From NCBI RefSeq assembly GCF_022344005.1, contig NZ_CP092194.1, positions 366,673 through 430,672 of the forward strand: a stretch of 64,000 bases of DNA. Direction: 5' to 3'. Each line of letters starts with the position of its first letter. Position 1 is the first letter of the stretch. A program made the translations under genes and the position numbers. Below the pieces are notes generated by a model, which saw only the letters and a program-made list of their open reading frames with translations, did no database searches and was not told where the DNA came from. Shown piece after piece: positions 51,253-60,814 of the stretch. Origin of the DNA: Deinococcus sp. KNUC1210. Its GTDB lineage: Bacteria; Deinococcota; Deinococci; Deinococcales; Deinococcaceae.

Positions 51253-52965
51253 ATGAATCAGGTAGTCGCGACTCGTCGGCCCTTGAGGACTTTCCTGCTG
51301 GCCGGGCTGCTGCTCGGCAGCGTCAGTGCGCAGCAGCGGGTCGGCAGCACGTCCCAGCCGCTGACGATCAGCAACGTTACCGACTGGCGTGCCAACGGCA
51401 ATCAGATTCCGGTGTGCTGGGAAACGCCCGGCTACGCCCGTGAGAAGGGCATCGTTCAGGCCGCCGTCACCAATTCGTGGCAGTGGTACGCGAATCTGCA
51501 GTTCACCGGCTGGGGAGCCTGCCCGACGGGGGGCATCGGCGGCAGTGCCACGCTCAGGCAGGTTCGCATCCGAATTTCGCCGCAGGGCACCGACAATGCC
51601 GGGAGCGGCGGATCGGCGCGGGTCGGAATGGCCGCCCTGAGCAGCGCAGCAGACAACAATCCTGGGGTCAATCTGTCGTTCAACCCCGATGGCAGCGCCG
51701 ACCGGGGTCGGGTGGAATACGTGGGGGTGCACGAGTTCGGACATGTGCTCGGCTTTATTCACGAGCAGGACACGCCCGGCAATGTGGAAGGACCAGCACA
51801 CTGCGCGTCGTCCGGCATCGAGGCAAACACCACGCCCGTCACCGCCTATGACCGCGACTCGATCATGAACTACTGCAACCGGGACGGCAATCTGACGGGG
51901 AACCTGACAGACATCGACATTCAGGGCGTCCAGGCGATCTACGGCGTTCGTATTCCCAATATCGCGGCGAACAACAGCTGCGCCTCGGCCCCCACCCGTC
52001 AACCCGCGTCACTGGCGGGCGTATGGAACAACGGCGGCCAGGCTTCGGTGGCGGTGTACCCGACTGACAGGACCAAATTCCTGTACTGGTCGCAGTGGAG
52101 TAACCGTGACGGCGGCTGGGGAGATACGGTCAGGTGGTTCGCGGGCGACTTCAACGGTGACGGGCGAACCGACATCGGCGCGGCCTGGAACAACGGCGGT
52201 CACAATACCCTGACGATCCGGCTTTCGAACGGCAGCACCTTTCAGCAGGTGCACTGGCTGGCCGATGCGGGCGGCTGGGCCGACAGTACCGTGTGGCTGC
52301 CGGGAGACTACAACGGTGACGGCAAAACCGATGTGGCAGGCGTCTGGAACAATGGCGGCAAGGTGTCGGTGGCCGTTTATCTGTCCGACGGTCAGAAGTT
52401 TCTGCACTGGTCGCAGTGGAGTGACCGTGACGGCGGCTGGGGAGATACGGTCAGGTGGTTCGCGGGCGACTTTAACGGCGACGGACGAACCGATATCGGC
52501 GCGGCCTGGAACAATAATGGCCGCACCACACTGACCGTCCGGCAGTCCACAGGCACGGCGCTGACCCATACCCACTGGCTGACCGATGCCGGGCGCTGGT
52601 CGAACAACTCGGTGTTTGCCAGCGGGGATTTCAACGGTGACGGTCTCAGTGATGTGGCCGAACTGTGGAACGATCTGGGGCAGGCGTCGATCAAGGTCAG
52701 TCTGTCGAACGGGGCGCAGTTTTCCTCTCCCTCGGCCTGGAGCACCCGCGATGGCGGCTGGATTCAGGGCGGCGCGGTCAAATGGATGGTGGGCGATTTC
52801 GACGGAGACCGCCGCAGCGACATCGGAGCCGTCTGGAACAACGGAAATTCCAACACCATGACGGTACGGCGCTCGACGGGCAGCACCTTCGTGGCGGCAC
52901 ACTGGGCCACGAACGCGGGCGGCTGGAGCGACACCACCGCCTGGTGTACCGGAGCCTTTCGTTGA
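51253..52965 (+). CDS. Secreted metzincin metalloprotease with FG-GAP/VCBS-like repeats
   Basis: A 570-residue exported protein; ATG 51253 follows AGGAGG and opens a signal peptide (LRTFLLAGLLLGSVSAQ). The first 220 residues are a zinc protease domain: HEFGHVLGFIH at about 160-170 is the metzincin signature HExxHxxGxxH, with His160, His164 and His170 as ligands and Glu161 as base, and SIMNY further on is the Met-turn. From about residue 255 come seven FG-GAP-type repeats of about 50 residues (DFNGDGRTDIGAAWNN, DYNGDGKTDVAGVWNN), with calcium-binding DxNxDG loops that should form a propeller for ligand binding. It is close to M10/M12-type proteases but the exact family is uncertain. Substrate unknown. 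Confidence 0.9.
   Translation: MNQVVATRRPLRTFLLAGLLLGSVSAQQRVGSTSQPLTISNVTDWRANGNQIPVCWETPGYAREKGIVQAAVTNSWQWYANLQFTGWGACPTGGIGGSATLRQVRIRISPQGTDNAGSGGSARVGMAALSSAADNNPGVNLSFNPDGSADRGRVEYVGVHEFGHVLGFIHEQDTPGNVEGPAHCASSGIEANTTPVTAYDRDSIMNYCNRDGNLTGNLTDIDIQGVQAIYGVRIPNIAANNSCASAPTRQPASLAGVWNNGGQASVAVYPTDRTKFLYWSQWSNRDGGWGDTVRWFAGDFNGDGRTDIGAAWNNGGHNTLTIRLSNGSTFQQVHWLADAGGWADSTVWLPGDYNGDGKTDVAGVWNNGGKVSVAVYLSDGQKFLHWSQWSDRDGGWGDTVRWFAGDFNGDGRTDIGAAWNNNGRTTLTVRQSTGTALTHTHWLTDAGRWSNNSVFASGDFNGDGLSDVAELWNDLGQASIKVSLSNGAQFSSPSAWSTRDGGWIQGGAVKWMVGDFDGDRRSDIGAVWNNGNSNTMTVRRSTGSTFVAAHWATNAGGWSDTTAWCTGAFR
52086..52515 (+). repeat. Direct repeats within the FG-GAP region (52086-52194 and 52407-52515)
   Basis: Two 109-bp segments 321 bases apart are about 94 per cent identical, differing mainly at third positions. 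Each encodes WSQWS.RDGGWGDTVRWF and the following DFNGDG loop. The period of 107 codons is two FG-GAP repeats, so the propeller grew by pairwise duplication. Confidence 0.75.
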
Positions 52966-52985
52966 GGAGGCGTGGCTCTGACCCC

Positions 52986-55805
52986 TCAGCGGCCCGCCGG
53001 GAGCGTGAAGCCGAAGGTCGCGCCGGCAGGCAGATGGCTTTCTGCAAACACCTGCCCACCGTGTTTCAGCACGATTCGCTTGACCGTGGCGAGCCCCACA
53101 CCGGTCCCCTGGAAGTCGCGTTCGCTGTGAAGCCGCTGAAAGATTCCGAATAGGCGGTCGGCGTACCTGGGATCGAAGCCGACCCCGTTGTCCTGCACAG
53201 ACACGCGCCACTCCGAGGGCGTTCGTTCGCTCCAGACGCGCACGTCCGACACCTCGCGCCCACTGGAATACTTCACCGCGTTGCTCAGCAGATTGCTGAT
53301 GACCTGTTGCAGCAGATCCCGGTCGCCCTGAACCTGCGGCAGGTCACCGATCTGCCAGCGCACCGGATGTTCACCGAACTCGGCCTCGACATCTCGCCGG
53401 GCCTGCGTCACCAGTTCATTCAGATCGACGGGCCGCATATCGAGTTCCTGCCGCCCTGACCGGGAAAGGACCAGCATGCCGTCGATCAGGGCATTCATCC
53501 GCTGCGCTCCCTGCTTGACGATTCCCAGATACTGCTGAGCCTTCTCGTTGGGCGTCTTTTCCAGCGCCTTCTGTGCCAGTTCGGCGAAGCCCATCACGTG
53601 CCGAACTGGCGTTCTCAGATCGTGGGAGGCCGAGTAGGTGAACGCTTCCAGTTCGTTGTTCGTGGCCTGCAACTCCCGGTTGCTTTCTGCCAGGGCTTCG
53701 TAGCTCTGGGCGCGTGCCAGCACCAGGCCGAGGTACTGCACAGTGGTGATCAGAAGGGCGCGGTCGGCTGCCGTCCACTGGTGATGCTGAAACATCGGAA
53801 GATTGAAGATGCCCCGGAACTGCCCCTCGACCAACAGCGGCAGGGTGGCGTGGGCAGCGACATGATTGGCCTGACCCGACGAAACGTCGATGTCCTGGAT
53901 ATAGGTGTCGACAAATGCGGGTTCGCCCGTCTGCGCCACGACATCGAAACTCGGCGTCTGTCCGATGGGAAAGCCGTCGTCGATGGCCGCCTGCAGGGAC
54001 GCTGAACCCGCGTCGCCCGTCTGCACGCACAGTCGCCAGCGTTCATCCTGCGGTTCGTAGTAGGCGGCGAATCCCGGTGGGAGCAGGTCGAGCGTCAGTT
54101 CCTGGGCCTGCCGGATCAGTGCCTGCGGCTCGGTGGTCGTTCCAGGCCCCTGCGTCAGCTGCATCAGGGCTTCCAGCGCCTGAATCCGGTGCTCTGCCAT
54201 GTCCTTCTGGGCCTGCAACTGGCGGGCGGCCTGCGTGCGTTCCAGCGCCAGTCCGAGGCTGCGGCTGACACTCAGGAACACGTCGCGCTCCTGCTCTGTC
54301 CACGTCTGTGACATCTGCGTTCCCATCGTGAGCAGACTGTGGGGCACGTCTCCCTCGAAGTACGGATAGAGCGCCACCGCGCCGTATGTCTCCGTGTTCA
54401 CGGCTCCTTCCTGCTGCGCGTCCCACTCTTCCGAAAAGACGACGCGGCGTCCCTGAAAGGGCCGCGCACGGCTCAGCAGATCGGCTGGAAAGCCCTGCCG
54501 GGCCGTCTGCGCGGTCGCCGGGGAATATCGCCGGACAGCACACGCGCTTTCCAGCGGTTCGTCTTCCAGTTCGTAGTACGCCACACTCAGGTCGCCGAGC
54601 GTGGCCCGCAGCACGTCCTTGGCCTGTTCGGCCAGCACCAGCACATCGGTCACCCTCGTCGAAGCCTCCGTGAATCTCGCGAAAGCTTCCAGTGCCTGAG
54701 CACGCGCTTCGAGTTCGGCGTTCTGGGCGGCAAGCCGCAGACTCTGCTCGCTGCGTTCCAGAGCCAGGGTCAGGCCTCGGCCCACCGTCCGGAAGATGGC
54801 CCGGTCACGTGCGCTCCACTCCGGCGTGTTCCGGAGGCCCAGAACGATGAAGCCTTCCATCGCCTGCCCGACAATCACCGGATAGGCAGCCACGGTGCCG
54901 TATACCCCGCCGTGGTGCGTCGCCGCGTTCTCGGCGTCCCAGCGCCCGGTGAAGGTCGGTTCGCGGGTGCGGAGGAGTTCGGAGATGAGCGGCATGTCGC
55001 TGGGGAGTTCGGAGCGCAGCCGGGTCAGGAATTCGGGCCGCTGGTTCAGATCGCTGGTCCAGCTGCGAAGCGTCCACACCGCCCCGGACCGTCCGTAGTA
55101 GCCGCCGGAACAGTGGGCGAAGCGGGCACGTAGCACCTCCACCGCTCGCTGTGCGAGGACGCTCACGTCGGTCTCGGTGCCGATCAGCTCGCTGTAATCG
55201 ACGAAGGCGTCAAGGGCCGCCCGCTCCTCATCGAGCTGCCGCGTGCGCCCGGCGACCTGCGCTTCGAGGTCCTGAACTGCGCGCGCCCGCCCTATCGCCA
55301 CGGCGCACTGGGCCGCCAGGATCGGCAGGAAGCGCCGCTCCACGCGGGGGAAGGCGTGCGGTTCCTGAAATTCGACGATCAGGACGCCGAGTGGCTGCTC
55401 ATCCAGGTACATCGGCAGGACCGCACAGGCCGCCGGGGTGCTGGCGTCTGAACGTTCCACGAGCTGCGGATAGGTCTCCAGCAGCACGCTCTGCCGTTCG
55501 AAGTAGAGGGCCTGCTTCGACATCAGGGCGACCCCCGCAGGCGTGGACAGATCGGACGGGACCTGCTGCCAGATGCTCTCGTTCCCGGCCCAGCCCTGGC
55601 TGGCGGCGACGTTCAGCGTGCTGCCAGCGTCACCGAGCAGCAGGACAGCGCCTCCGGTCGCCTTCAGCACACGCAGGGCAGCGTTCTGAATGATCTGGAA
55701 GATTTCGTCCTGGCTCCTGGTGGCTGCCAGAGCTTCGGTCATGAGTTGGAGTTCCTGACTGAGCGAGCGGCCAGCCGTGGGGTCTACAGCCGACGGTTCG
55801 GACAT
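52986..55805 (-). CDS. Multi-GAF sensor histidine kinase
   Basis: A 939-residue soluble histidine kinase with no transmembrane helices. Four GAF-type sensor domains occupy about 20-175, 195-350, 370-530 and 545-690; they share repeated FV.TY.Q/GTQMSQTWTEQERD-like motifs, suggesting internal duplication. The HisKA dimerisation helix has FTYSASHDLRTP with the phospho-accepting His at about residue 727, and the ATPase domain has VISNLLSNAVKYS (N box), VQDNGVGFDP (G1) and GTGVGLATVKRI (G2). This layout matches phytochrome-like/bacteriophytochrome-derived kinases, but no bilin-binding PAS-GAF pair is evident. No response regulator is adjacent. Confidence 0.93.
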   Translation of the reverse strand: MSEPSAVDPTAGRSLSQELQLMTEALAATRSQDEIFQIIQNAALRVLKATGGAVLLLGDAGSTLNVAASQGWAGNESIWQQVPSDLSTPAGVALMSKQALYFERQSVLLETYPQLVERSDASTPAACAVLPMYLDEQPLGVLIVEFQEPHAFPRVERRFLPILAAQCAVAIGRARAVQDLEAQVAGRTRQLDEERAALDAFVDYSELIGTETDVSVLAQRAVEVLRARFAHCSGGYYGRSGAVWTLRSWTSDLNQRPEFLTRLRSELPSDMPLISELLRTREPTFTGRWDAENAATHHGGVYGTVAAYPVIVGQAMEGFIVLGLRNTPEWSARDRAIFRTVGRGLTLALERSEQSLRLAAQNAELEARAQALEAFARFTEASTRVTDVLVLAEQAKDVLRATLGDLSVAYYELEDEPLESACAVRRYSPATAQTARQGFPADLLSRARPFQGRRVVFSEEWDAQQEGAVNTETYGAVALYPYFEGDVPHSLLTMGTQMSQTWTEQERDVFLSVSRSLGLALERTQAARQLQAQKDMAEHRIQALEALMQLTQGPGTTTEPQALIRQAQELTLDLLPPGFAAYYEPQDERWRLCVQTGDAGSASLQAAIDDGFPIGQTPSFDVVAQTGEPAFVDTYIQDIDVSSGQANHVAAHATLPLLVEGQFRGIFNLPMFQHHQWTAADRALLITTVQYLGLVLARAQSYEALAESNRELQATNNELEAFTYSASHDLRTPVRHVMGFAELAQKALEKTPNEKAQQYLGIVKQGAQRMNALIDGMLVLSRSGRQELDMRPVDLNELVTQARRDVEAEFGEHPVRWQIGDLPQVQGDRDLLQQVISNLLSNAVKYSSGREVSDVRVWSERTPSEWRVSVQDNGVGFDPRYADRLFGIFQRLHSERDFQGTGVGLATVKRIVLKHGGQVFAESHLPAGATFGFTLPAGR

Positions 55806-55948
55806 GCCCCAGAATAGCGTGCTGCCCTGCCAGACGCCGATGAGACTGACATTTCTGAAGAGATCCTGGGCAGGGGAGCTGCTTCGCGGCCCCTCCTCCG
55901 ACGGACAGGACGGAAGCGAGCGATCCGGGTTCGCTGCTGTGTGCCGGG

Positions 55949-58621
55949 TCAGCTGGGCTGAGGAAACGCCGCCGTGAAGGTGGTGCCGTGATTGGGCTGA
56001 GACATCACGCTGATGGTGCCGCCGAACTGCCCTTCCATGATGTCGCGCACGATCGACAGTCCCAGGCCGGTGCCCCGCCCCACGCCCTTGGTGGTGAACA
56101 TCGGCTGAAAGATGCGGCCCATCACCTCGGCCGACATGCCGTGGCCGTTGTCCTCGACTTCCAGCCGAAGCGGGTCGGTGCCGACCAGCCGCACCAGCAC
56201 CCGGCCACGTCTGGGCTGATCTTCGCAGGCATGAATGGCGTTGATGACCAGATTGGTCAGAACCTGCGTGAACCGCCCCGGATCTCCGCTGAGCGTCACG
56301 GCGTTGTGTGGACGTTCGAGTTCCAGCGCCACGCTGGCCGACCGGGCCTCGTGCGCCACCATCGCCAGCGTGTCGGAGGCCAGGCGGAACACGTCGAAGA
56401 CCGAGGTGCCGCCCGCACTGTCACGGGTGTGGCCGCGCATCTGCCGGATAAATTCCCCGATGCGGGCGGTGGTCCTGCCCGCCTCCTGAAGAGCCTGAAG
56501 GGCTTCGGCGGCAATCTCGCGGTGGTCGGTGTCCGTGACCTCAGGGTTTCCGATGGACTGCTGATACTCGCTGAGCAGCGTCTGAAGGATGCGGTGACAG
56601 TTCATGGTGGCGGCCAGCGGGGTATTGATCTCGTGTGCCAGCCCGGCAGTCAGCCGCCCCAGGCTGGCGAGCCGCTCACTCGACAGGACCTGCTGCTGAC
56701 TGGCCGTCAGCGCCGCTTCAGCCGCTCGGCGCTCGGTGATGTCCCGCTCGACGCTCAGCATCATGCGCCGCCCGCCCACCTCGATCAGCGTCAGATGAAC
56801 TTCGACCGGAAAGACCGAACCGTCCTTGCGGACATGGTCGCACTCGAAGCGCACGTGCTGCTGCGCCTGCACCATCTCCCGGAAGGCCGCCGAGCCGGAC
56901 GCTTCCGCCTCCAGGCGCTGAGCTTCCGGCATCATCACGTGGGTGCTGTGACCGATCAGCTCCTCTGGCGTGTAGCCGTTCATGGCCGCCGCGACGGTGT
57001 TGCACTGGACGATCGGCATCTCGCCGCCGAACTCGATCAGCATGATGCCGTCCGGGGAACTCTCGAACAGTCCCTGAAAGGTCTGCTGGCTCGCGGTCAG
57101 CGCGTCCTCTGCCAGCTTGCGTTCGGTGACGTCACGCGAATTGATCACCACCCCGGCAATGTGTGGATTGGCGAGCAGGTTCGTCACCACGCCTTCCATC
57201 CAGCGCACCTCGCCGTCCTGACGCAGCGCCCGGAAGGTGGTGCGTTCGGCGTGCCCTTCTTTCCCAGCCAGCACCCGCGCAAAGACCTCGGTGATCTGCT
57301 GATGATCTGCCGGATCAACCGTTCCGAACACATGCTGTCCGACCAGTTCGTCGGGAGTGAACCCCAGCAGCGCCGTCACGGAGGGGCTTTCATAGCGCAC
57401 CACGCCCTGCTGGTCCACCACCGTGATCAGATCGGAGGCGTTCTGCACCAATGAGCGAAAGCGTCCCTCGCTCGCGGCCAGCCGGGCTTCACTTTCGCGG
57501 CGGTCTGTGACGTCGCGTGAATTGCACACGATGCCCTTCACAGCGGGGTCGTGCAGCTGATTGCTGCTGGTCGTTTCGATCCACCACCAGCGTCCCTGGC
57601 TGTCGCGCTGGCGGTAGGTGCTCACACGCACTTCCTGCGGATTGGCGAGCAGGGCGTTCAGGTCAGCCTGCACAGCCGGCCAGTCATCGCGGTGTACGTG
57701 CCGGCTGACATGCAGCCCCATCACCTCTTCCGGCTCGACCTTGTGCAGCCGCTTCACCGCCGGACTGACATACAGGTAATAGCCGTCGGCGTCCAGGACG
57801 GTGACCATGTCGGCACTGTTCTGCACCAGACCCCGGAAGCGTCCCTCGGCATGACGCACCTGCGCCTCGGCCCGCAGCCGTTCGCCGATGTCCTGGGTGA
57901 TCGCCAGCAGGCAGCGCTGCGGGCCGATCTCGACCTGTTCGTAGCTCACCAGCACGTCGAGGACCCGGCCACTGCGGTGATGCAGCTGCACCTGCCGGTC
58001 ACGCAGCGGCTGGCTTTCCAGGTCTGCTATCAGCCGTTGTCTCACCTCGGCGCTGGGCCACACGCCCAGTTCCAGCAGCGTATGGCCCACCATTTCTGTG
58101 CGGTCAAAGCCGGTTAGCTGCTCGAAGGCCCGGTTGACTTCCAGCAGTTCGCCCGTTTCGGCCACACTCAGCGAAATACCGACCGGAGTGGCCTCGAAGA
58201 CCTTCGCCAGTCGCTCGCGCAGGCCAGACGTGACCATCTCGGCTTCTCGCTGGGCGGTAATATCGATCATCACACCGCCGAGCGCCACCAGTCGACCATT
58301 CTCGATGACCGGCGTAATCACGTCGCGGAGCCATAACACCCTGCCCGACGCAGTAATCAGCCGATATTCCAGTCGGAACGGCTGTCCCAGTGGCATGGCC
58401 TTGGCCGTTTCCGCCAGGACCCGCTCACGGTCCTCAGGATGCAGGCGACTTTCCCAGAACTGCGGGTCACTCAACCAGACTTCCGGCGAGAATCCGAACA
58501 TCGGTTCCAGGCGACCGTTGATATAGGTGGTGGTCAGACTCGTGGGATCGGCCTCCCACACGACACCGTCGATCAGGTCGATCAGTCCTTCGAGCCGGGC
58601 GACCCGTTCTTCCGGCGTCAC
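55949..58621 (-). CDS. Multi-PAS sensor histidine kinase
   Basis: A soluble kinase of about 890 residues. I choose GTG 58621 (TPEERVARLEGLIDLI), since residues before it look non-coding; TTG 58669 is the longer alternative and neither has a good ribosome binding site. Five PAS domains with PAC motifs follow in series (ends ITAQREAE, ITQDIGERL, SRDVTDRRE, SRDVTERKLA, VERDITERRA). The HisKA helix has LTAGLAHEINTPLAA with the His at about residue 663, and the ATPase domain has VLTNLVINAIHA, EDNGHGM and GRGTGLGLSIV, as in NtrB-like kinases. It is transcribed towards the GAF kinase on the same strand, with about 140 bases between. Confidence 0.9.
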   Translation of the reverse strand: MTPEERVARLEGLIDLIDGVVWEADPTSLTTTYINGRLEPMFGFSPEVWLSDPQFWESRLHPEDRERVLAETAKAMPLGQPFRLEYRLITASGRVLWLRDVITPVIENGRLVALGGVMIDITAQREAEMVTSGLRERLAKVFEATPVGISLSVAETGELLEVNRAFEQLTGFDRTEMVGHTLLELGVWPSAEVRQRLIADLESQPLRDRQVQLHHRSGRVLDVLVSYEQVEIGPQRCLLAITQDIGERLRAEAQVRHAEGRFRGLVQNSADMVTVLDADGYYLYVSPAVKRLHKVEPEEVMGLHVSRHVHRDDWPAVQADLNALLANPQEVRVSTYRQRDSQGRWWWIETTSSNQLHDPAVKGIVCNSRDVTDRRESEARLAASEGRFRSLVQNASDLITVVDQQGVVRYESPSVTALLGFTPDELVGQHVFGTVDPADHQQITEVFARVLAGKEGHAERTTFRALRQDGEVRWMEGVVTNLLANPHIAGVVINSRDVTERKLAEDALTASQQTFQGLFESSPDGIMLIEFGGEMPIVQCNTVAAAMNGYTPEELIGHSTHVMMPEAQRLEAEASGSAAFREMVQAQQHVRFECDHVRKDGSVFPVEVHLTLIEVGGRRMMLSVERDITERRAAEAALTASQQQVLSSERLASLGRLTAGLAHEINTPLAATMNCHRILQTLLSEYQQSIGNPEVTDTDHREIAAEALQALQEAGRTTARIGEFIRQMRGHTRDSAGGTSVFDVFRLASDTLAMVAHEARSASVALELERPHNAVTLSGDPGRFTQVLTNLVINAIHACEDQPRRGRVLVRLVGTDPLRLEVEDNGHGMSAEVMGRIFQPMFTTKGVGRGTGLGLSIVRDIMEGQFGGTISVMSQPNHGTTFTAAFPQPS

Positions 58622-58838
58622 AGCGGCACCCGCGATACGCAGGTAAGGTGCAGGCGGAGGACAGCACAAGCAGGACCCAGGGAGGCAGGAGGCACGGTGC
58701 TTCAGTGTACGAAGCGCCTGCTGACAGGGCCGTCACTGGACGCGCGAATAAGCACGGTGGTGGGGCCACGAGCCGACAATCAGGCGGCGGCAGAACCCCG
58801 CAGAGGGTCAGGGTGTCGATTCGCGCTGAGAGCGGGGA

Positions 58839-59276
58839 TCAGGCCTTGGGACTGGGATCCATCGGAATCTCGACTCCGAGTTGCCTGAGCAGCAACAGAC
58901 TGTCCCACATCATCCACGATTCCGCGATTCTGTCACCCTCGAACCGCACGAAATAAGACATGACGATCTTGACATCGTTTCCGGTCGGCTCGATTCCGAG
59001 ATAGGCCCCGGTATGCTTGACCTGATGAGTAATGCGGTACGCCGCGTGATCGCCTTCGACCACCAGATGATCTATCCGCATACGATGGTCGGTGAAGGCG
59101 TCCAGATACATCTGCGCCAGTTTGCTGTGAGCGTCGTGCCCCACGATGTCACCAAACGTCACGGTGTGCGTCACCCGGTGGTCATGAGAGGACTCCTGGA
59201 AAATCTGTGGATTACTCGCATGCCACATCTCTTCATTTTCCCGGCGGATGACGTTGCGGATGTGCTGGTGATCCAT
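58839..59276 (-). CDS. SnoaL/NTF2-like protein
   Basis: A 145-residue protein; ATG 59276 has GGAGG at good spacing, while the longer in-frame start does not. It follows the NTF2-like/SnoaL polyketide-cyclase-like pattern: an N-terminal helical pair, then DHRMRIDHLVVEGDHAAYRI and YFVRFEGDRIAESWMMWDSLLLLRQLGV. Family members are ester cyclases or ligand-binding enzymes with diverse roles; the substrate here is unknown. It is a single gene, same strand as the histidine kinase downstream. Confidence 0.85.
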   Translation of the reverse strand: MDHQHIRNVIRRENEEMWHASNPQIFQESSHDHRVTHTVTFGDIVGHDAHSKLAQMYLDAFTDHRMRIDHLVVEGDHAAYRITHQVKHTGAYLGIEPTGNDVKIVMSYFVRFEGDRIAESWMMWDSLLLLRQLGVEIPMDPSPKA

Positions 59277-59800
59277 GGTGAACCTCCTCGCAGCAAAGGC
59301 CAGACAGGTACAAGTGCCCGAAATGGGCACATATTCAGTTGGCTAGTAAGAGGAGACTAGCATAATTAAAGAACGATGTGTGGAAGATGACGAGCGACTT
59401 GATGAAGACAAAGCTATGCCGAATAGATTTATCTGACTTCTACAAGTTCTGGAGCGTCTGTCATTTGCAACTGAGTTCCTGAGGCGAAGTCAAGGACGGT
59501 TCTGGTCACGCCTCAGCAGCGGACCTTCGGAGTTTTTCGGCGCTCAGCACGGGAAAAGGCGTCCTGAAGATTCTCACGACCCTCCGACCTGTATGACTCT
59601 GGAGTGACCTCACGGTTTGAACAGGAACCGGAGTCGAAAGCTTTCGACAGAGCGGCGTTGCTACAGACGCCTTCACGGAACGCCTTTGACTGGCCCTTCG
59701 TTGACTGGATTTCAAAGCCTGAGCCACGACGAAAAGCGAAGAGAGGTTCGAGGGACGGAGCATCGCTCAGAAATCAACGCAGTCTCAGGGAAACGCACTT
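59277..59800. other. Intergenic region, no gene seen
   Basis: About 520 bases, lower in G+C than the surroundings, separate two minus-strand genes. Short frames have no ribosome binding site or recognisable protein. An A/T-rich patch at about 59355-59375 suits the promoter of the SnoaL-like gene. Confidence 0.45.
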
Positions 59801-60814
59801 TTAAGCAGGTGAGTGGGGTGGAGCGTTCAGACGGACGGGCTGGTCCGCAGCCGCCGAGTCGTAGGCCGCATGGACGATCTTCAGCGCTTCGTAGCCGTCC
59901 TGCCAGTCTGCGCGGCCTGGACGGGCGTCGCCGCAGACCCGAATGAAGTCGGCCAGCATCAGGGCGTTCAGATCGGGGCCATAGCCTGCCCAGCGGTACG
60001 CCGCTCCACTGACGTTCAGGGTCTGGGCGAACACGTCCAGGCTGAGCATGGCGAACGCGGCCACCACGTTCAGTTGAAGGTGTCCCCAGCGCGGGTAACC
60101 ACGCGGGCGACTCCAGGAGCAGTCGATGCTGGCGGTGGCCCCGGAGGTCAGCCGCAGCAGGACGAGTCCGGCAGCGTCGATATCTGCATGATCGGCGTGA
60201 ACCCACGCTGGCACCGGCAGAAACCGGGCGTAGACCTCGGCGGGCTGTTCCCCGAAATGCCGCAGCAGGTCTGCCAGATGGACGATGTGATCCATGCCCG
60301 CGCCGCCGCCCGCCAGCAGCAGATCACCGAACCACGGGTGTTCGTGGTCTGGGGCGACGCTGTGATTGACGCCGCTGTAGGTCAGGACGGAGCCGAGTCC
60401 ACCTCCCTGTAACTGCTGCCGCAACCGCTGAACATCGGGCGAGAATCGGGCGGGAAAGGCCGTCACGAACTGCACCCCCGCAGCGCGGCAGACCTGATTC
60501 ATTGCCTGTGCCTGCTCGTCCGTCACAGCGATGGGCTTTTCGCACAGCACGTGTGCGCCAGCAGCGGCCGCCGCCTCGACCAGCGGCAGATGATGGGCAG
60601 TCTCGCTGCATACGATGACGCCGTCGGGCCTGGCCTTCAGGAGCTCTTCGAGTGGCAACGCCTTCAGACCACTGTGGGCGGCAAAGATCCGGGCGAGTTC
60701 CGGATCGGTTTCAGAAAAGCCCAGCAGGTGCACGTCGTCCCTGTCCCGCAGCAACGCCGCGTATCCCAGGGCGTGCACGTGGGCCACGCCCAGCAGCGCG
60801 AGCCGAACTGTCAT
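59801..60814 (-). CDS. Gfo/Idh/MocA-family oxidoreductase
   Basis: A 337-residue NAD(P)-dependent sugar oxidoreductase. The Rossmann motif is LALLGVAHVHALGY, less canonical than its neighbour's GxGxxG, and the family signature HVLCEKPIA is intact with the catalytic Lys. The C-terminal beta-sheet domain carries GGGAGMDHIVHLADLLRHF with the conserved Asp/His pair. Its ATG overlaps the stop of the preceding Gfo/Idh/MocA gene (ATGA). It probably oxidises the sugar imported by the transporter of the same operon. This is the last gene of the operon. Confidence 0.93.
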   Translation of the reverse strand: MTVRLALLGVAHVHALGYAALLRDRDDVHLLGFSETDPELARIFAAHSGLKALPLEELLKARPDGVIVCSETAHHLPLVEAAAAAGAHVLCEKPIAVTDEQAQAMNQVCRAAGVQFVTAFPARFSPDVQRLRQQLQGGGLGSVLTYSGVNHSVAPDHEHPWFGDLLLAGGGAGMDHIVHLADLLRHFGEQPAEVYARFLPVPAWVHADHADIDAAGLVLLRLTSGATASIDCSWSRPRGYPRWGHLQLNVVAAFAMLSLDVFAQTLNVSGAAYRWAGYGPDLNALMLADFIRVCGDARPGRADWQDGYEALKIVHAAYDSAAADQPVRLNAPPHSPA

